Source: CAYLSV01 sp964386435 (GTDB lineage: Bacteria > Planctomycetota > Phycisphaerae > Tepidisphaerales > Tepidisphaeraceae). From it: a stretch of 19,655 nucleotides of DNA. A program made the position numbers and the translations under genes. The stretch covers positions 1 through 19,655 of the forward strand of contig CAYLSV010000063.1 in the NCBI GenBank assembly GCA_964386435.1, read 5' to 3'. Shown here piece by piece: positions 13,382 through 19,655 of this stretch. Each line of letters begins with the position of its first letter. The first letter of the stretch is position 1. The notes below the pieces were generated by a model. The model was given only the letters and a program-made list of their open reading frames with translations, ran no database searches and was not told the DNA's origin.

Positions 13382-14602
13382 TCAGGCCGCCAACTTGGGC
13401 GCAGCGGCGTGCATGGCGGCAATCTGTTCGAACTCGTCGCCGCAGGCGGTGAAGGCGTCGACGACGGCCGGGTCAAAGTGCTTGCCGCTGTCTTTCTGGA
13501 TAATGTCGCGGGCGATTGCGTGGCTGTAGGCCCCCTTGTAGACCCGCTTGCTGGTCAGCGCGTCGTACACGTCGGCGACGGCCATGATCCGCCCCGCCAG
13601 CGGGATGGCCTCGCCGGCGAGTTGGTTTGGGTAGCCGGTGCCGTTGCACTTCTCGTGGTGCGTAAGGGCGATGTCGCGGGCCATGTGCAGGAACCGGGCG
13701 TGCGGGTACTGCTCAATCGCCGCCTCCAGCGTTTCGGCCCCGACGCGGGCGTGGTTCTCCATGATCGCGAACTCCTCCTCGCTCAGCCGGCCGGGCTTGA
13801 GCAGGACGTGATCGGGGATCGCGACCTTGCCGATGTCGTGCAGCGGGCTGGTGTTGTGGATCAGCTCGACGAACGTCTCGTCGATCTGGTCGCCGAACGC
13901 CTTCGTCACCCGCAAGTGCTCGGCCAGCACGCGGCAGTAGGTTTGCACCCGCTCCAGGTGGGCGCCGGTTTCGGGGTCACGTGATTCGGCTAGCCGGGCG
14001 AGGCTGAAGATCGTCACCTTCGCCGACGCCGCGGCGGTTTGGGACGTCTTGAGCTGCTCGATCAGCTCGGCCTGCTCGGCGTTGCAGATCTCGAGCTGGG
14101 ACGAGGTCCGCCGCAGCTCCAGCATGGCCGCCGCCTGCTTGCCCAGGACTTGCAGGTCGCGGTGCTGATCGCTTGTCAGGGTTCGCGGCCGGCGATCGAT
14201 AACGCACAGGCTGCCCAGCCGCTCGCCGCTGCTCAGCTCCAGCGGCACCCCGGCATAGAACCGGATGTGCGGCGGCCCGGTGACGAGACCGTTGTCGGCG
14301 AACCGCCCGTCCTTCGTCGCGTCCTCCACGACCATCGGCTCGTGCGACAAGATTGCGTGGCTGCAAAACGACGGCCGGCGGTCGGTGCTCTGGGCGTCCA
14401 CCCCGATGCGGGCCTTGAACCACTGCCGCTGTTCATCCACCAGCGATACCAACGCGATCGGCACCTCGCACAACCGCGTCGCCGCGACGACGAGCGCGTC
14501 GAACACCGGCTCCCGCTCGGTGTCCAGCACGTTGCACTCCGCCAGCGCCCGCAACCGCCCCGGCTCGTCATCACACACGGGAAGTTTCGGGTCGGTCGGC
14601 AT
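13382..14602 (-). CDS. GAF and HD-GYP cyclic-di-GMP phosphodiesterase
   Basis: A 406-residue signalling enzyme. Residues 33-165 are a GAF sensor domain with VSLVDEQRQWFKARIG, SFCSHAI and GSLCVIDRRPR, the class commonly found ahead of GGDEF, HD-GYP or histidine kinase modules. Residues 165-195 form a short Glu/Leu/Gln-rich coiled coil. The HD-GYP domain spans 196-395. Visible metal ligands and motifs are HLERV (H215), PLHDIGK (H255, D256, K259), NHARVG (H284), THHEKCNGTGYP (HH at 315-316, GYP at 323-325) and VADVYDALTS. All GYP-loop and HD residues are intact, so it should hydrolyse c-di-GMP to pGpG and GMP. No signal peptide or membrane helix; cytoplasmic. ATG 14602 or the adjacent GTG 14605 may be the start. 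It is divergent from the dockerin gene. Confidence 0.93.
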   Translation of the reverse strand: MPTDPKLPVCDDEPGRLRALAECNVLDTEREPVFDALVVAATRLCEVPIALVSLVDEQRQWFKARIGVDAQSTDRRPSFCSHAILSHEPMVVEDATKDGRFADNGLVTGPPHIRFYAGVPLELSSGERLGSLCVIDRRPRTLTSDQHRDLQVLGKQAAAMLELRRTSSQLEICNAEQAELIEQLKTSQTAAASAKVTIFSLARLAESRDPETGAHLERVQTYCRVLAEHLRVTKAFGDQIDETFVELIHNTSPLHDIGKVAIPDHVLLKPGRLSEEEFAIMENHARVGAETLEAAIEQYPHARFLHMARDIALTHHEKCNGTGYPNQLAGEAIPLAGRIMAVADVYDALTSKRVYKGAYSHAIARDIIQKDSGKHFDPAVVDAFTACGDEFEQIAAMHAAAPKLAA

Positions 14603-14616
14603 CACGTCGTCACAGT

Positions 14617-14644
14617 CTGGCCACCGAACATCGGCCGTGGCCAG
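14617..14644. promoter_or_regulatory. 8-bp inverted repeat in the HD-GYP/dockerin divergent region
   Basis: CTGGCCAC (14617-14624) and GTGGCCAG (14637-14644) are exact complements with a 12-base centre. It lies 15 bases from the HD-GYP ATG and about 60 bases from the dockerin ATG. It may be an operator shared by the divergent pair. No -35/-10 pair was convincing. Confidence 0.3.
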
Positions 14645-14703
14645 CCGTCGCTTGCGCCGGGCCGCGAGGTTGCACCGCGTCGCCGGGCCGTGTTCAATCG
14701 ATT

Positions 14704-15768
14704 ATGCGAACTTCAGGAGAGCCGACGCCACCCACGCGGCGTCGCCGGTGGCTGGTCGTCCCGCTCGTCATCGTGGCGGCGGTGCTGGTTGTGGCAATCA
14801 TGGTGTGGATCGCCGACGGGCCGGTCAGGCCGGTCGGACCGGTCGCCGACGACGGCCTGGTGCCGCCGATGCCGAGGTGGCAGCACGAGCCGCCGGCCCG
14901 GCCCGTCGTCGCCGTAGCCGAGGAGGCGAGTGCGCCGCCGCCGCTGCCTTGGCGTCGGCCGGTGGCGGAGGTGACGTTCGTCGTCGACGCCGACGTGCCG
15001 TACTTCCGATTCGATCTGCACCCCGACGCCGAGCTCGGCACGCCGACGGAGGCTTGGTTCGATGTGGTCAACCTGGTCAACCCCGGCGCGCAGCACTTGA
15101 TCGTTCGGCCGTTCGGCGACAGCGTGTCGGTGTACGAGTCGGGCCAGTACCGCCGCACGCCCACCGTCGTCGCGCCGCCGATGAACGGCAACTACGACGT
15201 CCGCCTGAGCGCCCTGGCCGCCGGCCTCGCCCCCGGCGACGGCTGGGACGACGCCATCCTGCGAACGTTCTACCTCACCGGCGACGCCAACCGCGACCGC
15301 CGCGTGGACGAGAAGGACTACGCCATCCTCGCCGCCAACTACGGCAAGCCCGGCCGCTTCCCCGACGGCGACTTCAACGCCGACGGCGAGGTCGACCGCG
15401 CCGATTACGACGCGCTCGCCGCGAACTTTGGTCTGCACCTGCCACCGGCCCCGACGCCGGGGGCAACGTTGTCTGCCGTAGCCGAGGGGCCGGAAACGAT
15501 TCGCCTGATTGCGACGCACGACCCGACGCACCCAAGACCGGCTGAGTACGTCCTCCACTTCGGCGGACGCGGCGACCGCGAGGCCTACGGCCGCAGCGTC
15601 GTCGTGCCGGGCCACTTCGAGTCCCACGTCTTCAATCACCTTCGGCCGGGCCGGGCGTACACGTTCATCGTCCGCCCGTTCAACCGAGGCAACTGGCCCA
15701 CCAGCCACGGCCACGCCGGGCACGAGGCCACCGTGACCACGCCGCCCGCGCCGCCAGCCCGTCCTTGA
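14704..15768 (+). CDS. membrane-anchored dockerin and FnIII-like protein
   Basis: A 354-residue protein. It has a basic N-terminus, RRRRW (12-16), then a membrane helix at about 17-36 (LVVPLVIVAAVLVVAIMVWI), with the remainder predicted outside. Residues 38-88 are a Pro-rich spacer. Residues 88-185 form a beta-rich domain (TFVVDADVPYFRFDL). A type-I dockerin with two EF-hand-like calcium loops spans 190-245. Loop one starts at D194 (D194, N196, D198, D202, D205) and loop two at D223 (D223, N225, D227, D231, D234). Residues 252-346 resemble a fibronectin type III fold ending HLRPGRAYTFIVRPFN. Dockerins normally pair with cohesins or act as Ca-stabilised adaptors; no cohesin is visible here. 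The start is the first ATG of the open frame and has no Shine-Dalgarno. Role unknown, probably surface scaffold or adhesion. Confidence 0.8.
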   Translation: MRTSGEPTPPTRRRRWLVVPLVIVAAVLVVAIMVWIADGPVRPVGPVADDGLVPPMPRWQHEPPARPVVAVAEEASAPPPLPWRRPVAEVTFVVDADVPYFRFDLHPDAELGTPTEAWFDVVNLVNPGAQHLIVRPFGDSVSVYESGQYRRTPTVVAPPMNGNYDVRLSALAAGLAPGDGWDDAILRTFYLTGDANRDRRVDEKDYAILAANYGKPGRFPDGDFNADGEVDRADYDALAANFGLHLPPAPTPGATLSAVAEGPETIRLIATHDPTHPRPAEYVLHFGGRGDREAYGRSVVVPGHFESHVFNHLRPGRAYTFIVRPFNRGNWPTSHGHAGHEATVTTPPAPPARP

Positions 15769-15867
15769 TGCACGGCGGCGTCGTGGGTTGAAGGTTGTCA
15801 ATGATCAGTTGCTGTACTTCGTCGTGCGTCCGCCCGCGTGTGCAGCGGACCACGGATTACGGCGGTT

Positions 15868-15880
15868 AGCACGTGGTGCT
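15868..15880. repeat. short hairpin overlapping the hflX stop
   Basis: AGCAC (15868-15872) and GTGCT (15876-15880) flank GTG. The complete 13-mer is identical to bases 3117-3129 in the hairpin at the recX convergent junction, and it again lies at a convergent gene end. The 111 bases between the two stop codons hold no other recognisable feature. Confidence 0.4.
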
Positions 15881-17223
15881 CACGCCACCTCTTCGACCTG
15901 TTCGATGTCCGCGTCGTCGTTGCGGCGGAGGCTGGCCAGCAGGCGTTTGCCCATCACGGCTTGGACGGTGATGCGGTCGTGATCGATCGTCTTCTGCTCC
16001 ACCTCGGCGTTGGCGTCGAGGAAGGCCAGCAGCGCGCCTTCGGTCACGGCGGTGGAGAGGGTGACTCGGGCTTGGTGGCCGCGGACGGCGGTTTCGACCT
16101 CGTCGCGGACGGCGGCCAGGCCGGTGCCGGTCTTGGCGCTGATCGGGATCGCGCCGGGGTGCAGCGCCCGCCAGTAGGGGGCCTGCACCTCGCCCTCGGG
16201 CGTGTCTAGCTTGTTGAGCAAAAGCAGCTGCGGCGTGTCGCCGGCGCCGATCTCTTTCAGCACGCTTTGCACGCTCTCGTACATCACCTGGGCACGCGGG
16301 TGGCCGACGTCCAACACGTGCAGCAGCAAGTCGGCGTGGACGGCCTCCTCAAGCGTCGCCTTGAAGCTGGCGACCAGGTTGTGCGGCAGGTCGCGGACGA
16401 AGCCGACCGTGTCGGAGAGCAAGACGTCGGTGTTCTTCGTGATCGGCCAGGCGCGGGTCTTGGTGTCGAGCGTGGCGAACAGCTTGTCGTCGGCGTAGGT
16501 GCCGGCGGCGGTGAGGGTGTTAAACAGCGTGCTCTTGCCGGCGTTGGTGTAGCCGACCAGGCAGACGGTGAAGTGCTTCTGGTTCCGCTTCTCCACCTCC
16601 CGCTCCTTGCGGGCCTGCACCTTCTTGAGGTCGGCCTTGAGGTCGCGGACGCGGTGGCGGACCAGGCGGCGGTCAATTTCCAGCTGGGTCTCGCCCGGAC
16701 CCCGCGTGCCCACGCCCACCGCGCCGCCGACGGCGATGCGTTCGAGGTGGCCCCACATGCGGGTCAAGCGGGGGTAGGTGTACTCCATCTGCGCCAGCTC
16801 GACCTGCAGCTTCGCCTCGTGGCTGCGGGCGCGGTTGGCGAAAATGTCGAGGATCAATTCGCTGCGGTCGATGACCTTGATGCCCTTGGTCCGCGGCGAC
16901 TTCAGCTCGCGGTTGACCAAGTTCTCCAAGCCGCCGATCTGGCCCGGCGTGAGGTCGTTGTCGAAGATGATGAGGTCGGCCTTGCGGCGCTTGACGAGGC
17001 GGGCGATCTCCTTGGCCTTGCCGGTGCCGACGTAGAGGCCGGGATGGACCTGCTCCCGCTTCTGCGTGATCTCGCCCACGACCTGCGCCCCGGCCGTGTC
17101 GGCGAGGCTGGCGAGTTCGCCCAGCGGGTTGCGGGGGTCGGCGGTCGAGTCGGGCAGGATCACGCCGACGAGGACGGCGCGTTCGGTCTCGACCTTCAGT
17201 TCGTTGCGGTGCGGTTCGGCCAT
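15880..17223 (-). CDS. hflX: GTPase HflX (ribosome-associated)
   Basis: A 447-residue GTPase that splits or rescues stalled 70S ribosomes and binds 50S subunits. The N-terminal HflX domain spans about residues 12-190 and contains PGLYVGTGKAKEI (61-73), LIIFDNDLTPGQIGGLENLV (84-103), and the GPGETQLE motif (175-182). A short coiled linker rich in Lys/Glu runs 190-215. The G domain follows: G1 GYTNAGKST (224-232), G2 region FATLDTKTR (249-257), G3 DTVGF (271-275), G4 NKLD (337-340) and G5 SAKTG (362-366). The C-terminal 385-447 is a small alpha-beta extension typical of the longer forms. All GTP-binding residues are intact. ATG 17223 is used; a TTG seven codons upstream is in frame. Divergent from the CHAD gene across 74 bases. 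Confidence 0.95.
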   Translation of the reverse strand: MAEPHRNELKVETERAVLVGVILPDSTADPRNPLGELASLADTAGAQVVGEITQKREQVHPGLYVGTGKAKEIARLVKRRKADLIIFDNDLTPGQIGGLENLVNRELKSPRTKGIKVIDRSELILDIFANRARSHEAKLQVELAQMEYTYPRLTRMWGHLERIAVGGAVGVGTRGPGETQLEIDRRLVRHRVRDLKADLKKVQARKEREVEKRNQKHFTVCLVGYTNAGKSTLFNTLTAAGTYADDKLFATLDTKTRAWPITKNTDVLLSDTVGFVRDLPHNLVASFKATLEEAVHADLLLHVLDVGHPRAQVMYESVQSVLKEIGAGDTPQLLLLNKLDTPEGEVQAPYWRALHPGAIPISAKTGTGLAAVRDEVETAVRGHQARVTLSTAVTEGALLAFLDANAEVEQKTIDHDRITVQAVMGKRLLASLRRNDDADIEQVEEVA

Positions 17224-17228
17224 GTCGA

Positions 17229-17234
17229 ATATTA
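17229..17234 (-). promoter_or_regulatory. TANNNT element before hflX (TAATAT)
   Basis: TAATAT on the minus strand ends five bases before ATG 17223. The neighbouring ATTAA makes this the most AT-rich of the set, and no Shine-Dalgarno is present. Confidence 0.4.
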
Positions 17235-17283
17235 AGATTGCCAAGCGACCCGCCCGGCAGGATGATTCTACGCCGCGGCCGGT

Positions 17284-17289
17284 TAAGCT
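17284..17289 (+). promoter_or_regulatory. TANNNT element before the CHAD gene (TAAGCT)
   Basis: TAAGCT ends eight bases before ATG 17298. The sequence CGATTATG at the start codon is repeated exactly at the dockerin start (14699-14706). Confidence 0.4.
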
Positions 17290-17297
17290 GTTCGATT

Positions 17298-18275
17298 ATG
17301 GCGGCGTTAGCGAACAATGAAGAACAGGTGAAGCCCGGCAAGAGCGGCCGGGCGGTGATCGGCTACCTCGACGAGCAGGTCGAGACCTTGCGGGACCAGA
17401 TGCCCCGCGCCCTTCACGGCGACGACGCTAAGGCCGTGCACCGCACCCGCGTCGCGACCCGGCGGCTCAAGGCGGGGCTCGGGCTGCTGCGGCCGGTGCT
17501 GGAGAACAAGCGGCGGAAGAAGTTTGCCACCGTCGGCCGCGACCTCCGCCGCAGGCTCGGGGCGTTGCGCGACCTCGACGTCATGCTCGACCGATTGGGC
17601 AAGCTGACCGACGCCCAGCAAAAGCGTCACGGCGAGGCGGCCTCCTGGGTCATCGGCGAGTTGCGGCAGGAGCGGGAAGACGTGGTGAAGAGCTTGGCCG
17701 GTGGCGTCCGCCGCGACCATCTGCTGGAAGCCATTGGCAAGTGGTGGGGGTTGCGGCAGGAAGCCCTCGACACGGCGTCGGCGGTTCCCGACTTGCTCGC
17801 CGAGAGCGCCCACCGGCAGCTCGACGCCTTCGCCGCCGAGGCCGACATGACCGCCGGGCTCAAGCCGCCGCCGGAGGGGGAAATGCTCGACGTCCACCAG
17901 GTCCGCATCACGGCGAAGGGCCTGCGCTACACGCTCGAACAAGCCGACGCCGCGGGGGTGAAGCTGACGCCGGCAATTCACGCCAGCTTTAAGCGGATGC
18001 AGGACGATTTGGGCAGTTGGCACGACCACGTGGTGCTCAGCGAACGCTGCCTTCGGGTGATGCTGGCCGTTGAGTTGCCGCTGCATCGCGCTGAACTTGC
18101 CAGCGGCGTGCTGGACCTTTCCCGCCTGTTCCTGACGCAGGGCGGCCGGGATTTGGAGCGGTTCCGCAAACACTGGCGCGCCGGCGGCGGCAAGCTGCAG
18201 GCGGCCATCCGCGACGCCTTCCCGCTGACCCAGCAAGCCCCGCCCCCCGCCGAGCGGGCGACCGAAGCGGCGTGA
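17298..18275 (+). CDS. CHAD-domain protein
   Basis: A 325-residue helical protein with a CHAD (conserved histidine alpha-helical) domain. The first half carries AVHRTRVATRRLKAGLGLLRP (46-66), with His48 and the Arg cluster R51, R55, R56. The second carries DVHQVRITAKGLRYTLE (198-214), with His200, Arg203 and Lys207, then DLGSWHDHVVLSE (237-249) with His242. The two halves form an internally duplicated four-helix bundle whose basic surface binds polyphosphate in characterised members. There is no CYTH or ppk gene beside it, so the partner is not known. Residues 1-17 and the last 15, rich in Ala/Pro/Glu, appear disordered. ATG 17298 is used. The longer frame from 17238 would overlap the region upstream of hflX. 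It is convergent with clpC across 257 bases that hold the inverted-repeat element. Confidence 0.9.
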   Translation: MAALANNEEQVKPGKSGRAVIGYLDEQVETLRDQMPRALHGDDAKAVHRTRVATRRLKAGLGLLRPVLENKRRKKFATVGRDLRRRLGALRDLDVMLDRLGKLTDAQQKRHGEAASWVIGELRQEREDVVKSLAGGVRRDHLLEAIGKWWGLRQEALDTASAVPDLLAESAHRQLDAFAAEADMTAGLKPPPEGEMLDVHQVRITAKGLRYTLEQADAAGVKLTPAIHASFKRMQDDLGSWHDHVVLSERCLRVMLAVELPLHRAELASGVLDLSRLFLTQGGRDLERFRKHWRAGGGKLQAAIRDAFPLTQQAPPPAERATEAA

Positions 18276-18326
18276 CAAGCCGTCGAACCTGCAACGCGTC
18301 GAGGTGCGGCAGCTCCGGGATTCGGG

Positions 18327-18439
18327 CGTCGCTGAGGCCCCCACCGCTGCGTAGCAGCGGGGCTACGCACGCGACTCTCATCGTGCTGGAAAACGGGTGT
18401 AGCCCCGCTGCTACGCAGCGGTGGGTGGCCTCAGCGACG
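18327..18439. repeat. 113-bp nested inverted repeat (REP/MITE-like)
   Basis: The arms at 18327-18366 and 18399-18439 are complementary over 40 bases, broken only by one extra base in the right arm. The 32-base centre contains its own stem, GCACG (18367-18371) with CGTGC (18382-18386). Each arm is internally palindromic: CCGCTGC and GCAGCGG flank GTA at 18344-18360, with the mirror version on the right. Outside the arms, CAGCTC (18310-18315) and GAGCTG (18445-18450) also pair. There is no coding potential. It may be a REP-like or non-autonomous mobile element and could also stop transcription between the convergent CHAD and clpC genes. Confidence 0.8.
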
Positions 18440-18470
18440 TCGTAGAGCTGAGACGGCGCCGAACAGTATG

Positions 18471-18506
18471 CAACGAAAACGCCCCGCCGATCGTGCCGGC
18501 GGGGCG
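18471..18506 (-). terminator. intrinsic terminator of clpC
   Basis: On the minus strand a perfect 10-bp stem is formed by the complements of 18497-18506 and 18480-18489 with a 7-base loop, starting 27 bases after the clpC stop. It is followed by GTTTTCGTT. It has the form of a strong GC-rich stem with a T-containing tail. Confidence 0.7.
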
Positions 18507-18532
18507 TCTGTCGGTTCGGGTTGTCGTGCGGC

Positions 18533-19655
18533 TCAAGTCGCGCTGGTGGCGGCGACGGCCACTTCGTCGGCGTCCTCGCCGCCCTCGGCCGGTTCGGGGT
18601 CGGGGGCGGGTTGGGCGTCGAAGAACAAGTGGTCCAGCGGCTTGTCCTCGTCGTCCTTGGCGCGGCTGATGAGGATGCGGCCCTTGCCCTCGTAGTTGCC
18701 GCGGAGGATGTCCTCCGACAGCGGGTCCTCGACGAACTGCTCGATGGCCCGGCGGAGCGGGCGGGCGCCGAAGTCGGTGCTGGTGCCCTTGTCGATCAGG
18801 AACTCCTTGGCGTCATCGGCCAGTTCCAGCGTGATGCCGTGGTCGACAAGGCGCTTGGTGACCTTCGAGAGCTCGAGCTCGATGATCGACTTGAGGTGCT
18901 CGGCGTTGAGCGGCCTGAAGACGATCACGTCGTCGAGCCGGCCGATGAACTCGGGCCGGAAGAACCGCTCAATTTCCTTCATGAGCGTGTCCTTCATCTT
19001 CTCGTAGTTCTGCTCCTCCTGCGTGCCGGCCTTCTTGCCCTGCAGGCCGAAGGGGGTGATGCCGCCCTTGATGAGGTCGGCCCCGATGTTGCTCGTCATG
19101 ATCATGATGACGTTGCGGAAGTTGACGTGCCGGCCGAACGAGTCGGTCAGGCGGCCCTCCTCCATGATCTGCAGGAGCATGTTGAACACGTCCGGGTGGG
19201 CCTTCTCGACCTCGTCCAGCAGCACGACCGAGTACGGCCGGCGGCGGATCCGCTCGGTGAGCTGGCCGCCCTCCTCGTAACCGACGTAGCCGGGAGGGGC
19301 ACCGATGAGGCGGCTGACGTTGTGCTTCTCCATGTACTCGGACATGTCGATGCTGATCAGCGCGTCCTCGTCGCCGAACATGAACTCGGCGAGGGCCTTG
19401 GAAAGCAGCGTCTTGCCGACGCCCGACGGGCCGAGGAACAGGAAGCTGCCCATCGGGCGGTTGGGATCCTTGAGGCCCGACCGCGCCCGGCGGATGGTTT
19501 TGCTGATCGCCGTGATCGCCTGGTGCTGGCTGACGACCCGCTTGTGCAGTTCGTTCTCCAGCTCCAAGAGCCGCTGGGCCTCTTCCTTCTCCAGGCGTTG
19601 CAGCGGCACGCCGGTCATCTTGCTGATGACCTCGGCGACGACCTCTTCGTCGACG
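18533..19655 (-). CDS. clpC: ClpC-type AAA+ ATPase, C-terminal part (partial)
   Basis: The 3' 373 codons of a Clp/Hsp100 unfoldase; the 5' part lies beyond 19655. Counting from the first visible residue: the second AAA+ module has Walker A GPSGVGKT (75-82), pore loop GYVG (122-125), Walker B VVLLDEVEKAH (143-153), sensor 1 TSN (187-189), arginine finger R239 in FIGRLDD and sensor 2 GARPLRR (296-302). A tripeptide FGL at 202-204 sits in the ClpP-docking loop position, matching the [LIV]G[FL]-type motif, so the protein probably feeds ClpP and is not the ClpB disaggregase. From about 342 comes a 32-residue acidic, Ala/Pro-rich tail. The adjacent segment before the P-loop (TGVPLQRLEKEEAQRLLELE) is ClpC-like. 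No clpP is visible. Confidence 0.9.
   Translation of the reverse strand, partial: VDEEVVAEVISKMTGVPLQRLEKEEAQRLLELENELHKRVVSQHQAITAISKTIRRARSGLKDPNRPMGSFLFLGPSGVGKTLLSKALAEFMFGDEDALISIDMSEYMEKHNVSRLIGAPPGYVGYEEGGQLTERIRRRPYSVVLLDEVEKAHPDVFNMLLQIMEEGRLTDSFGRHVNFRNVIMIMTSNIGADLIKGGITPFGLQGKKAGTQEEQNYEKMKDTLMKEIERFFRPEFIGRLDDVIVFRPLNAEHLKSIIELELSKVTKRLVDHGITLELADDAKEFLIDKGTSTDFGARPLRRAIEQFVEDPLSEDILRGNYEGKGRILISRAKDDEDKPLDHLFFDAQPAPDPEPAEGGEDADEVAVAATSAT

Noticed and set aside
15769..15867. Possible small RNA or tRNA between the dockerin and hflX stops
   Set aside because: No cloverleaf, promoter or terminator could be drawn; only the short hairpin at the hflX stop is visible.
18017..18031. CACGTGGTGCTCA resembling the 13-mer at the convergent hairpins
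   Set aside because: It lies within the CHAD coding sequence (DHVVLSE) and lacks the left arm, so it is explained by codons.
1..19655. CRISPR array, insertion sequence, prophage or integron
   Set aside because: No regularly spaced repeats, transposase, integrase or phage structural gene was found on either strand.

Overview
The window is GC-rich bacterial chromosome and reads as a planctomycete, most likely of the Phycisphaerae group. Three things point there. (1) A pseudopilin of the planctomycetal prepilin-type / DG-ending class is followed by a small single-pass membrane protein. (2) A small protein begins with an LDSRKLLS motif, a variant of the LEPR-XLL N-terminal motif common in planctomycete surface proteins. 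(3) There is a non-cellulosomal dockerin-type Ca-binding protein. Genes are densely packed on both strands, mostly as single genes in divergent or convergent pairs. No tRNA, rRNA, CRISPR array, insertion sequence or phage gene was seen, and no gene-free stretch exceeds 300 bases.

Layout. 1-236: possible tail of an upstream gene, then a sigma70-like promoter with a palindrome in its spacer. 237-710: small Gly/Ser-rich LDSRKLLS protein. 682-2358 (-): GT-B glycosyltransferase with a long Pro-rich insertion. 2464-3102: recX, facing a degenerate flavoprotein-like gene (3144-4214, -) across a strong hairpin. 4250-5124: ASCH-domain gene and DUF1810 gene. 5130-6599 (-): exported membrane-anchored protein, divergent from a second GT4 glycosyltransferase (6625-7842). 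7848-8441 (-): trpF. 8492-10231 (-): M3 oligoendopeptidase. 10287-11015: hotdog-like protein with a Lys/Arg tail. 11132-13344: pseudopilin, small membrane protein and nucleotidyltransferase-like protein. 13382-14602 (-): GAF/HD-GYP phosphodiesterase. 14704-15768: membrane-anchored dockerin/FnIII-like protein. 15880-17223 (-): hflX, divergent from a CHAD-domain gene (17298-18275). 18327-18439: nested inverted-repeat element. 18533-19655 (-): 3' part of a clpC-type AAA+ gene that runs off the window.

Most genes are unrelated housekeeping or accessory functions: glycosylation, recombination control, tryptophan synthesis, proteolysis, c-di-GMP signalling, ribosome rescue and polyphosphate-linked CHAD. 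They do not form one pathway. The only group that looks like a functional unit is the pseudopilin with the downstream membrane protein.

I do not see a clear new defence or mobile system. The most unusual signal is upstream of the genes: ten of eighteen assessable start codons have a TANNNT hexamer ending 5-8 bases before the start, usually without a Shine-Dalgarno sequence. That is the arrangement expected of leaderless transcripts. The three genes with a clear Shine-Dalgarno sequence lack it. Starts given below were chosen by homology, Shine-Dalgarno or spacing. Several differ from the longest possible reading frame.
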